A DNA stretch of 64,000 nt, taken from Apteryx mantelli (lineage: Eukaryota > Chordata > Aves > Apterygiformes > Apterygidae). Positions 20,965 to 31,608 of this stretch are shown here, piece after piece; positions within the stretch are counted from its first letter, which is position 1, and each line of letters opens with the position of its first letter. Below the pieces are notes generated by a model. That model was not told the DNA's origin and did not search any database. It was given only the letters and a program-made list of their open reading frames with translations. Where the stretch lies: the NCBI RefSeq assembly GCF_036417845.1, contig NC_089979.1, positions 121,491,415 through 121,555,414 on the forward strand, given 5' to 3'. Position numbers and translations under genes: made by a program.

Positions 20965-23900
20965 CATCTTTTTTATTATTATTATATTACTGTCTCAGTC
21001 GTTGCTATCGAACCTTCATAGCATGACAGCATGACAAAATGTTAAAGATTTGAGAGAGAATGTTGCAGGCAAAAGTTTTTGTAGTCATTGCTATCAGAAG
21101 ATAGACAGCAAGCTCTGAAAAAATGTCTGGTTGCCTGTGATGAAATGCCTGGTAATTGTCTGTCAATTTTAGCTGAGTAAATTAGCAAATGACTCATGGG
21201 CTGCAACTGGTGGGGAAGAGTGGGGAGCCTCATCCATCATCTCCAGAATAGCCATCGTTTTCATATACTCTTGGGTGTTGTTTAACTGAAGGACAACATA
21301 AAATAAAATTTAAAAGCTCATAAATAAAATGTTTCAGAGGTTTAACCTAAAGAGGCACAGCCAAGGATGATGCAAATGATTTTTTATTATGGCTGATGTT
21401 CACAGAGGGTTTTCTGAAAGCCTGGTCCCTGCCAAGGGGCTGCAGGGGTTTGGTAGCATGAGAGTCACAGCAAGCCAGGTTAGCAGAAGAAGCTAGTGCA
21501 GATAAGCACCAAACAGGACTGAGGGTAGGGAGCTCAGGGGTCTGTTGCTTCTTCTACATCTGCGAGAATTAGGCACCTAATTAGTTTAGATGGTATTATA
21601 ATCCCACTGGGAATTTCCTTGCACCTTTAAGGGAAAAGATAAAGCCTGAACAGCCCATGCAGATGCTTCCTACTAAGAAACACAGGGTGGGTCTCAGCTG
21701 GTCTGATGGATTTGGGGAGATGTGTGACCCATTGCTTTTGCTAAGGTACAAACCTCTACTCTTATCCAAGCTGATATGGGGAGCATACTGGAGTGAAGGG
21801 GGCAAGGAAGAATGAATAAGACCCCAAAATAAAGAATTTTCTTAGGTGGAAGGACTAGAAAAAATGCATTACTTACTAATAGACTATAACGAGCATGAAT
21901 CTCCCTTCATAAAACCAGTTCTGTTCTGTTGTAACTCCATTGACAAAACAGAGTGTAGGTGGACTGGTGAATCAAACCTTGTGTTTATTTATAAAAACAA
22001 CTGAAGGCTAAAATGTTTTCCCTGGCAAAGTAACTACTGCAGATTCACTCTCTGAAGTTGTGACTAGCTCTATTTCCAGGAAACATATCAGCCAGATGAA
22101 CCAAAGGTCCTTTTGAAACTTCATCCCCTGTAAATTCAGAATAGAAACAGTCAAGTTGAGCCTTATTCACTTTCTCATAAAATAACCAATTGATATGAAA
22201 TTAACGATATCATTTTCTGCTAAAGAAATTTCCAAGAAATTAAAATATACAGTCAAGTAAATGTAGTCTCAAACAACATTGAAGCAAATCAGTCACTCCT
22301 ACATTGAACAGTGGAGTAGTTTAGCAACATTGAAAACTGTAGTTTAAAAGACCAGTTTTTCAACTAAATTCCCTCAAGAAGAAAAAGCTCAGAATATGCT
22401 TTAAATTATCACCTTCTTTGCAGACCAGCAGTAATTATTCTGTTTCACTGAAAGGCTGATACACCTGGAGAGGAAATTAAAAAAAAGCCCCAAAGCTCAA
22501 TCGAAAATGTGCCAAAGACAACTCCTTTGATGATAGCTAACTACTTTGCTTTTTTCTGCTGCAAAGGGTGTAAATGTTATGTTGTCTTCTGAAGTGACTG
22601 CTAAATTACCAAGACAGTGGCTGAAAGTCTGTTCATTAGCTTCCAAATGACCTAGATCCATCTTTTTTACATTTTTTCTTTTGTGTTTCTTATTTATATT
22701 CTTAAATTACAGGCAGACTTCTGAGTGAGAAGTTTAAAAATCTCTGGTGGAGAAAGCAAAGTGGTAATTATGTATGATTATGGCAAACCTCCATTTCCTG
22801 TTGTTTTGCACAGATGATACCCTTCCTCCCTTTTTTTACAGTAAAAAAAAAAGTTTTTACAATAGATCTCAGTAAAGTCCCCCAAACCAGAGATAAAGAT
22901 GAAAGTGCATTAGTATGAGAGCTAACAAGGGAAGATCAAATGTCACATGACTCCTATTGATCCAGGATACCTTTCAATGTGCATTTTTAGTTCTCTGCCC
23001 AGAACACAATTCACAATTATCTGACAAAGCCACATTGATTTTCCCCTGTTCTCGGCACTCTCCAAGGGGCAGGGGAAAAAGTCAACCAAAGAGTGGATAG
23101 TAGGAGGTCCCAGTCGACCTGCTGCAGAGGACTGGTGAAGGCATTGCTGTGAGTGAGTGAGGTGCCGCCATGCTAAAGCTCCTGTGTTCAGTTCGCAGCA
23201 CATCAGAATAAAGCAAGGCCCTAACGGGCGGTGTTTAATCCCCAGGGGAACAGCTGGGAGTCCCTTCACATGGAGAACAGTGTGAGGCCAGTTGAGTCAG
23301 CCCTGAGAGAAACAGTCCTCTACTGGCAAGGCAAGGCCACCTCCCCTCACTGGAGAAGCATGCAAGCCAGCATGCGGTGCAACATCTGCAGCAGCAACAT
23401 AGCTTCACCTTTGCCTCTTCTGCCTTAAGCAGCTTGGCCAATTGCTCTCTGCTCTCAGAAATGCTGGTGGTGGGTAAATCATGGAAAGACAAAACAAATA
23501 GAGAGCAGGGGCAAGAACTGGGAGCAGAGTCACTCATGCTGGTGGGGTGACCGGAGGCCTCCACCCCTCAGCAGTGACTAGCATGCCCCGCACTTCGCAG
23601 CCTTCACGCCAGCCCTCTCGTCTCCGGTATGCCCAGACTTTCACCACTCTGTGCCACAGTGCTGATACCTCCCTTTCCTTTTCCCCAGAGTTGTGCTGGT
23701 TCCTTCTAGCCCAAGCACCAGTCTAACTTCCCACAGCCCCAGTGACTGTTGTGACAGCCAGATAAGCAAAGGGTAAAAAAGTCACAGTCTAGAGGTAACT
23801 CAAAAAGGTGAGGAATGGGACAGGGTGTCAGTAAGGCCCTTCAGAGAGACTGGAAACACCTTCTGCGGTAGAATATTTCTGACAGTGTGACTTAAGGAAC

Positions 23901-24710
23901 CTGGACAAAACTGCATGCCAAAGCCAAAATGACCTTTGGATGGTTTCAAGCTCAATGACTCACATCACTTAGCCAAACTTATGTCATCTCCGGCCAGAAA
24001 CTTCCCTGGACTTTTCAACATCTTGCTAAACAAGGAGACTGAGCACATGGGTGGGAGAAGTCTGTCCAAGATAAGGCAGTGACCGGCTCGCCTGGCTGTG
24101 TTGTGTTGCCTCTGCTGGGTGTTGTTTCTTGCAACTGAGAGGTTGCAGCCTGGGTTTTTTTCAGACACAGAACATGAATATTACTTGGCAAATGCCTATG
24201 GAGCAGCTGCTGATTGGCAGAAGATGCTTGGAAATGGCTGTAAATACAAAGCAACAAACAAGTGCAAAGAGTGCTTGGGACATGTTGGGAGGAGTGAGAA
24301 TCTAGCGTCTGAGTCTGTGGGGAGTAAAAATGAGCAATTCCAACTTGGTGAGGTATTAGCCAGGTGCCAATAGAGGTATGCGGTGTTTCCTTCCAGTATC
24401 TACCGACCCAGACTCAAACTGCAGCCCAGTAACAGTACTTTAAAGACATTGCCTCTGAGTAATGACCCCTCTGAGTGAAACAAGTCACTCTGCAATGGAG
24501 ACAGAGTTTTTATAACACTGCCAGAAATTCAAAGCAGGTACTGTAAGACAATGAATGCTAATTCCCAAAAGGTTAATTAAAATGAGCAGGACTTGTAGAT
24601 GAAATGCAACAGCTGACTGCTGCAATTAACTCCATAGTCACAGTTAGCATTAGGTGGCATTCTGGTATGGGGGAGGTCTTCAGATGAATTCTTTTGGCAC
24701 TTATTCTCTT

Positions 24711-24722
24711 GGGGGGGGGGGG
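24711..24722 (+). repeat. poly-G run (12)
   Basis: Homopolymer. A second run of 8 G follows at 24801-24808. Confidence 0.95.
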
Positions 24723-25674
24723 CTCCTGTATATATCAGTCATCTTGCTCTTGCTAGCCTTTGGGTAATGGAAATTAATGAAACCCAATTCAGTCAACTGT
24801 GGGGGGGGAAATGCATTACTGTTCTACAACCCTGCATAGAAATAGAAACTCCTAAACACTGAATTATGAAATATGAAGCTCTATTTAAAGTCAATTTTCT
24901 AATCTAAATGTAATATGTAAATACTGTGTATTACTTGGTAGCCTTCATTATCTCTTCCAAGTAAAGCTGGAGAGAGAAGACTTAACTACAGTTCTGTGGG
25001 CTTGGCAAGGCAAGGAGATACCATTAGCCAAAGCAGGGAAACAGGGAATTGGAAGGGGAGGTTCTGAAAACCTTGGAATTGGAAAACTGAGCTCCGAAGT
25101 GGCAGATGCAGAGCCTGTTGTCTTGTGTCCCAGGATGGGAATTACAACATTCAAACACTGAGCACAGGCTACCTAAGCCAGCCAACAGGAAAGGCAAAGG
25201 AGAGCCCTGTTTTATTTTCTTACATGTTGAAACATAGTCCCAAGTTGGGCACTCCAGGAAACTGGGATTCAGAGCCTGAAACCTCTTCTGGCTCCACCCT
25301 ACTGGTACAAATGATCCCATGTGAGCCCTTCCTAGCCCAGTGGGAGGACAAGGTGGGAGGCAGGAGCCAGCATGTCCAGGTTCACATGCTGTGCCTATAA
25401 ATGGGCTCCTTAGTCCAGGCACAGTCTCGCTTGCAGGGAGCTGACCAGTGCCTCACTGACTCAGAGAAGGCGTTGAACTAGCAAGTCCCACCATGAGGAA
25501 ATGCTCTGAATTCCCTCTCTACTTGTCAAATCTGAAGCATTTCTGTGTCGGCCCATAGCAGAAGTAGACAGGTCTTAGGGAGCTTGAAGGCTCACCCACC
25601 TTGGCTCACATCTGAAGCCTGCATCCCAGCCTTCCTCTGGCTCCTCTGCTCCCCTACCTTACAAACCAGAGAGC

Positions 25675-25708
25675 TGAGCTGCTGAGCTCTGGGTTGCTCA
25701 GCTGCTCA
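25675..25708. repeat. inverted repeat / hairpin
   Basis: tgagctgctgagc and gctcagctgctca form a 13-bp stem with two adjacent mismatches around an 8-base loop. The surrounding bases continue the GCTGAGCT pattern, so it may be a diverged short tandem repeat and not a functional RNA. Confidence 0.6.
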
Positions 25709-26439
25709 CAGTGCTCAGGCCCTTGCAGTTGAAGCTGTAGTTTTTTTTCCTTCTGTTTCTCAGGAGAGAGATGGTGCGTGTGTGTGTGTATGCTGCTTTT
25801 TGAGCTGACTCACTGAGCTTGTGAGACAGATGGAGCTGACAAAGTTTGTCTGCCCACGCTCTACCGTCTTCTTCCACAGCAGGGACTGAGCAAGTAAGGT
25901 CCCCAGGCCCATGCCAGCTCCTATGGGCAGCTCAGAGCTCCCCATGGGGGACTTTTACCTCCACAAATAGTCATTGTTGTTGTCACCAGGAGGTACCTGC
26001 GACACAATAACATCCAAGAAACTCCTCCAATTGCTGCCTTTTATAGAAATTAGAGGAACAATTACATAACAGCTGCACGCAATTACTACATCAGGTGATG
26101 TGACCTTTTCAAAATCAAGACTTAATATAATTTTACAGGTAGTACAGAAGAAATACCTTTTCTTTGTCTCTGTGAATATAAAAAACAAAACCTGAGTGTT
26201 CCAAGCAAAACTGTTCTATTTTGTAGATTTTCCTTTTAAAACACAGGTAATAATAGTTGTTCTTTCAATTGCACCTCATGCCACAGTTTCTGGACACCTA
26301 GAAAAAATGGAATAAAAGCAAGTCATAAAATAAATAAGTAATCCTATGAGCTGTTGAATATATGAAGTCTGTACTAAAACCTTATGCCTTGAGGTTGAGC
26401 ACTCTTTTGTCTAAGATGAACCAAGTTTAGCTTGCAGCC

Positions 26440-26740
26440 TAGAGCATTGATCTTCTTTTCTTTTATTATTTTATTTTTTTAACCTAGCAGCATTATTTTT
26501 AAACATAACTAATAGAAACTTCCTCTCTCTCGGACTTCAGCCTGCCAAGTGCAATTAAGATTGACCAGCGTTTTCAGAAGTTATTGATAGGCACCCAGAT
26601 AGCACTATTGCATTCATATTGGTTCCTTAGGCTAACATGCAGTATAGTTTTCAATTGTGAGGCTGTAAGAAAGGCTATGGCAAAAGGCAATGGATAAATA
26701 TGTAAATAAATAATGCATAATGCATATATTAAAACCAAAA
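26440..26740. promoter_or_regulatory. possible enhancer-like island with POU-type sites
   Basis: AT-rich and unique sequence ending in TAATGCATAATGCATAT (26711-26727), two overlapping ATGCAT palindromes of the kind bound by POU factors. Functional status is unknown. Confidence 0.2.
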
Positions 26741-27242
26741 CCATGAATGATGCAGAGCTTAGGAGATGAAAACTGTTTCCCTTCCTACTTTGTCACCAAA
26801 CAAACTTTTGTGAGGTCTATGGGTTTCTTCCTCCTGTCAGGGCTTTCTCTCTTTGCAAAAGATTATATCCATGATTCTGACATATGCTTTTGTGCTCTCT
26901 CCCTCTCTCGCCTTCATTCCCTTGACTTCTGACAGGGCTGGTGTCCACCCAGGTTGCACTGTGCTGGTCTAGTCGTATGAGGAAGGAAGGGTTAGTATGG
27001 GAACAGGAAGCTAGGTGCAAGGATGAAGGATGGGAGTAGAGTGCAAACAGAGGCCTACTTTATACCCACCAAAGACTGGTAACGCCTTGATTCCTACTCC
27101 GACTTTGAAGTGGACTGAAAAAAAGCCATTTTCACATGCTTTCCAGCCCAAAATCCCAGGAAGAGCACCACAGACTGAAGTCTTATGTCCCTGATGCTTT
27201 TTATATAACCTCCATCTGAACAACTGCAATGACTTTTAACAG

Positions 27243-27317
27243 CATTCCCATAAAAAACTATGGCAATATTCAAGACCTCTGCCTTGCTCCTGAGCCTGGC
27301 CTACATCATTCAGATGG
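27243..27317 (+). other. candidate exon encoding a signal-peptide-like start
   Basis: The acceptor-like tgacttttaacag ends at 27242 and the donor CAGATGG|GTGAGG follows 27317. The ATG at 27260 opens 19 codons (MAIFKTSALLLSLAYIIQM): a Lys near the start and then a continuous hydrophobic core, the layout of a secretory signal peptide. It loosely resembles first coding exons of small peptide-hormone genes, but I cannot match it to one and the exon would end earlier than in the calcitonin family. Unspliced, the frame stops after 36 codons. No downstream exon is recognised. Confidence 0.18.
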
Positions 27318-28470
27318 GTGAGGAAGCAGACTGGATCTCTTCAGGTACCCCATGCACCACTTTCCTTTGACTCCAGAAGACATCAGTCTGCAGAACAAGT
27401 CACCATTACCACACGCCAATGCCTTTCCTGCCCATCTCTCTCCATTCGGCATAGCTACTCAAAGATGTGAATATGGCTGCAGACTGCATGGGCTATTTGC
27501 CTGCCCGAGGGAGCAGATCCAGGCTGCAAGAGCTTGTAAATCAACTCTTTGCATCCTGGTATATTCAGCAAGTTGTTTTGCTCATCCTACGGTGCTGGAA
27601 GGTCATGAAATCCCAACAAACAACCTTCATGCTATGTTAACAATGTCTTTGCTCAAGGTACTCTCTGGTATCATATTTCCTTGGAATTACAGAGAAATCT
27701 TCTTCTGTAATAAATCTGGAATTACACACATAAATCTCAGGGGAGTTGGGCATGGACAGGTATACAACGGTATTTAACTTCTGATGAAGTTATGAAACTT
27801 ATTCTAAAATGGCACTGTTCCACATATTATCCTTAGGAAAAAAAATAGCTTTATCTCAAAGTGCCTGAACGGCCTCACAAAGACCTATAAATATCCACTT
27901 CAGCCATTTTATATGCATGTGTGTTCCAGTGGATGTGATCTGATGTAGCTTATTAGCCAAACGTATTCAGCTCCTTGTCTGAAAGCTTTAATAAGTTAAT
28001 AAATAATGCATTCTTTATTTTTAGATCTATCTGTTAACGTTGCACATAGCTCAAATGGCATATGGATGCCAGGGACTACAAAACATTTGGAAGTCTCATT
28101 CCTCTGCTTTTTGATAATCCCTCTTCCTCCTGCTGAGGACATTTCCATCCTTGTGATTGCTTTCATGTGGCCCCATCCTCTTGCATGAAAGCAGATACCA
28201 CAAATAATATGTGAGGAGGCTAAAGGACCAGTGATGTGAAAATTGCTTCAGTACTAATTCTAAATGTAGGCACATTTTCCCTGAATACAAGGACAAGAGA
28301 ACACAAGGTGAATGGTGCCAATGATAGTTACTTCTACTCCTTCAAAACGGCTTCTGCAATAAATCCTTGGGACTACTGGGAGGGGACAGATTTTTACACC
28401 ATTAGGTTTCATGTATAGGCATCTTACCTATAGGCCATTCCATCTTTCATGTGCTCCTGCTGAGGAAAGA

Positions 28471-28530
28471 TGTGTGTGTGTGTGTGTATGTAATATTTAT
28501 ACACATATATATGTACATACGTATATATAT
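28471..28530. repeat. (TG)n followed by alternating TA/CA stretch
   Basis: TG dinucleotides run from 28471 to 28487, then alternating purine-pyrimidine sequence (acacatatatatgtacatacgtatatatat) continues to 28530. It is prone to Z-DNA or cruciform formation. Confidence 0.85.
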
Positions 28531-30769
28531 GGAGAGAGCAAGAGAGAGAAAGGCACATAGGTATGCACTACAAAACGAACTGTATTTTTTTTAAACATAT
28601 GGATTTAATGCTCTTGAATTTATATTTTCTGTCTATTCAGAGGAAAGTTTTGTTCTGGGCAAAAGGCATCATGTTTATTATCATCTTTCTGTCATGCGCT
28701 AATCCTAGCCCTAACCCTAGGTGAAGTCTATCTAAGTTTACCCTAATGGTCAAGTGTCGTTATAGGATGGACTTGCTGCTGTCACATTCCTTTCCCATGA
28801 GTATAGCAATGATGTCAGTGCTGTCAGTAAGTATTATTTTTTGATTCATTTATTTATTTGGTACAGTACCTGCTGATCTGAAAACTTTGTTTCTGACATC
28901 TGTTTCTGTTTGCTTGCTGAATGCCTCTGCTGATGCTGCGTTTTCCTTGCCAGGATGCACATTTTGATAAGGTCTCCTTTGCATGCCATGGACCTGATGG
29001 ATAGAACGGTCTCTGCATTTTGATGTGGATAACAAAATAATCCACCTGGGGGAAAAAAGGAACACAAATGAGAGCTCATAATGCAACACTGCTGCCAAAA
29101 CACTGGTGCTATTCCCTAGTATGCATGGAGATGAATTACAAGCAACATCAAAGGGTTGTTTAGTCACTCTCTGTAGGCTTTGTAGCAATCATTTCTGAAA
29201 CTTGAACAGCATTTTAAAGGAAACTTGAACAATATTTCACCATCTTCCTTCAAGAGCCTTTTCAAAACCCCTTTTTCCATAACACACTCACAGAAGACTA
29301 CAATTTAGTAAAACTGGAGAATGGTGTGTGTGTGGTGATCTTTGCAGCTGCTAGGTAAGCGTTCAATGTAATCCTGCCACTTTGGTTGATCTGCCTCCCC
29401 TTGTCTCTTACCCTTACTGCCATTTTTATCTCTCCGTCTCTCATGTCTTGCTTAGGAGACTGCAGTTCTTCAGGGATGAGATTGTCATTGGTGCAAAGTC
29501 CCACCACTCCCAACACAACGGGCTGCCGAGGTGGTTGTTGTGCAGTTGCCCTCAGATACGGCTGTTGAATCTACTCTGCAAAGTCCCATTATGAGAGGCA
29601 AGATATCTCATGGGGTCCAAAAGAGTTTGGAAAGTCTCTTGGTTCCATAGGGAAATCCTCACTGAATGATAAGTCCCATGGGCTAAAAAAACTGGAACAA
29701 ATTAAGTCTCTGAGCTTTCTCCTTGGAGTCATAATGTTCCTGAAAATGCTGGCTTAACATTAAGGTAGCAATTAGATTTGATGAGATGGGAGATAAGCAA
29801 ATAGTATCTGGGTCTTGGATTTGGCGAAATGGGAGTTGGAGTGGGTTGGGGGGGAAGAAGGGAACCATATTGAAAATGTCACTGTGTAACAATATCTAAA
29901 TGAGTATCTCTGTGACAACTGAATCCTGATTTCCTATAACTGTCCTCTGCAGATTCTCTAATGTTTAATACAGAGATTTTAGGCTTGGACCTGAAGGAAA
30001 CTTTGCATGCCAAAAAGTTGTGCGTTTTTTCCAACTATATCAGCTGCTTTAATAAAAGGACCTCACTTCTCCACCTATTTTCATAACTATTTTCTGCCTA
30101 TTTTCATGCAACTTAGAGTAAGTTAATATATTTGAGACTTCCAAACATCTACCAAATTTGGTTGAAATTGAAACACATAGAGTCAAAAGTTGTCAAGGAG
30201 GACAGACTAAACACAAATACAGCATAACTGCGTAAAACTTCATTTGGAGACCAAATTAAAAAGCATTTAAATCTGAGACAGAAGCTCTCAGAGCTTTCTG
30301 ATCCAAAAGGTTTAGTGTTACAAAAAAAGTGACTAGTTTCAGCTAAAACACTCCTAAAAGGCTTATATAATATGCTGGCCGTTAGTGCATGTAATCTTGG
30401 CTCCCTCAAGTGGCTGGTCCCAGTGACTAGACAGCTTTCCTCCTGCTTGAAAGCTCAAGTAGTTTTCCCTTAGATGAAGGGTTACAGGTCTGTTTCAGGG
30501 ATCACAGCCTCAGGCCCTGTGAAGATGCAGTGTCTATCTATCTGGATGCAGCCATGGTTTTTAGAATTGGTACCCAGTGAGGAAATTGAACTCTTTTAAA
30601 CTCCACATAGGTCTGAGGTCTTATCACGCACAGAAAAAGTGAAGGGAGTGGGATAGTCCGTGTTTTTTTCCATGTCCTTTTTCATGTCACCCGCTAGAGG
30701 ATTGAGTTGCTTTTAGTACTTTTGTCCAAATCCAGAGATAGATCCTAAAGGTTTTGTTGCTGGTTGCAG

Positions 30770-31608
30770 TAGCCTTCATTAGCTACACTGGCAAAAGGTC
30801 TGCTCGAAATAAGGCTGGCTGGGGACCCATGAGACCACATCCTAACAGTAACCTCCTGAAGTTTAGCAAAGACAAATGTGAAGGCCTGCACCTGGGACAG
30901 AATAACCCCTGTAAACAGAGAGGTCAGGGCTGACCGTGTGGGTAGCAGCACTGTGGAAGTGGAGAAGCAGCAGACTGTGAAGCAGCAGTGCATCAGCACA
31001 CCCTTGCAATACCGAAGGCCAACTTCATCCTGGGCCGCATTAGCAAGAGCATAGCCAGCAGGTCAGGGAAGTGTTCATTCCCTCCACTTAGCACTCGTGA
31101 GGCTGCATCTGGAGTCCTGGGTCCAGCGTGGGGCTCCCCTGAAGAGGAAAGAGACAGACAAACCAGAGCAAGTCCAGCAGAGCTAACAAGATGTTTTGGG
31201 GCTGGACCACAGAATTTATGAGAAGAGGCTGGGAAAGCAGATTTACTGGAAAACAGAAGGCAAACGGGCAACCTTTTAGCAGTCTTCAGCTACCTAATGC
31301 AGGGGAAGACCGAGCCAGAGACTCCTCAGAAGTGCACAGTGAAAGGATGAGAGGCAATGGGCACAGGCTGCAGCAAGGAGAACTGTGACTGGACAGAGGA
31401 AGAAAAAAATTCACTGTGTGAAAAGTCAAGTACTGGGACAGGGGCCCAGAGAGCCTGTAGACCCTCCATCTTTGGAGATCTTTCATAACTAGACTGAATG
31501 AGGTCCTGAGAGACTTGCTGTGACTTGTTGGTTAGCCCTGCGGTGGGCAAGGGTCAGACTAGAGAACACCGAGCTCTTCTCTGACCTCCTTCAGTCTGTG
31601 ACTCCATG
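30770..31608 (+). mobile_element. CR1 LINE, 3' fragment
   Basis: From the last part of the reverse-transcriptase ORF (aagtttagcaaagacaaatg, gcctgcacctgggacag) through the CR1 3' region (gagaagaggctgggaaag, gcagtcttcagctacctaatg, gatgagaggcaatgggcacag) to a decayed end (gggtcagactagagaacacc, ctctgacctccttcag, ctgtgactccatgaa). It is 5'-truncated and full of substitutions, and has no coding potential. The left boundary is uncertain by a few tens of bases. Confidence 0.85.

Larger units (their letters stand above)
20262..21036 (+). mobile_element. solo LTR 1 of an endogenous retrovirus (probably ERVL-like)
   Basis: The segment starts TGTGACGG and ends GCATGACA. It has all the parts of an LTR in order: direct repeats in U3, a TATA box at 20625, an inferred start about 30 bp on near TTGAGCAGGGAC (20655-20666), the motif CTCCTCGAGGTTGAGAG at 20751-20767, a polyadenylation signal at 20959 and a U5 ending in GACA. 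No internal retroviral sequence follows, so it is a solo LTR left by recombination. AAAAT flanks both sides (20258-20262 and 21036-21040), overlapping the terminal bases by one on each side, so the exact target-site duplication is ambiguous. The last eight bases are duplicated (GCATGACA twice). The ERVL assignment is inference. Confidence 0.85.
21037..30769. other. non-coding DNA
   Basis: No identifiable gene. It holds G-runs (24711-24722, 24801-24808), a hairpin (25675-25708), an AT-rich island with POU-like sites (26440-26740), a possible signal-peptide exon (27243-27317) and a TG/TA-rich stretch (28471-28530), each listed separately. The remainder, including 21.3-24.6 kb and 28.6-30.7 kb, shows nothing further. 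Confidence 0.5.

Noticed and set aside
28709..28720. Telomere-like CCCTAACCCTA
   Set aside because: Fewer than two units in unique sequence; chance is the simplest explanation.
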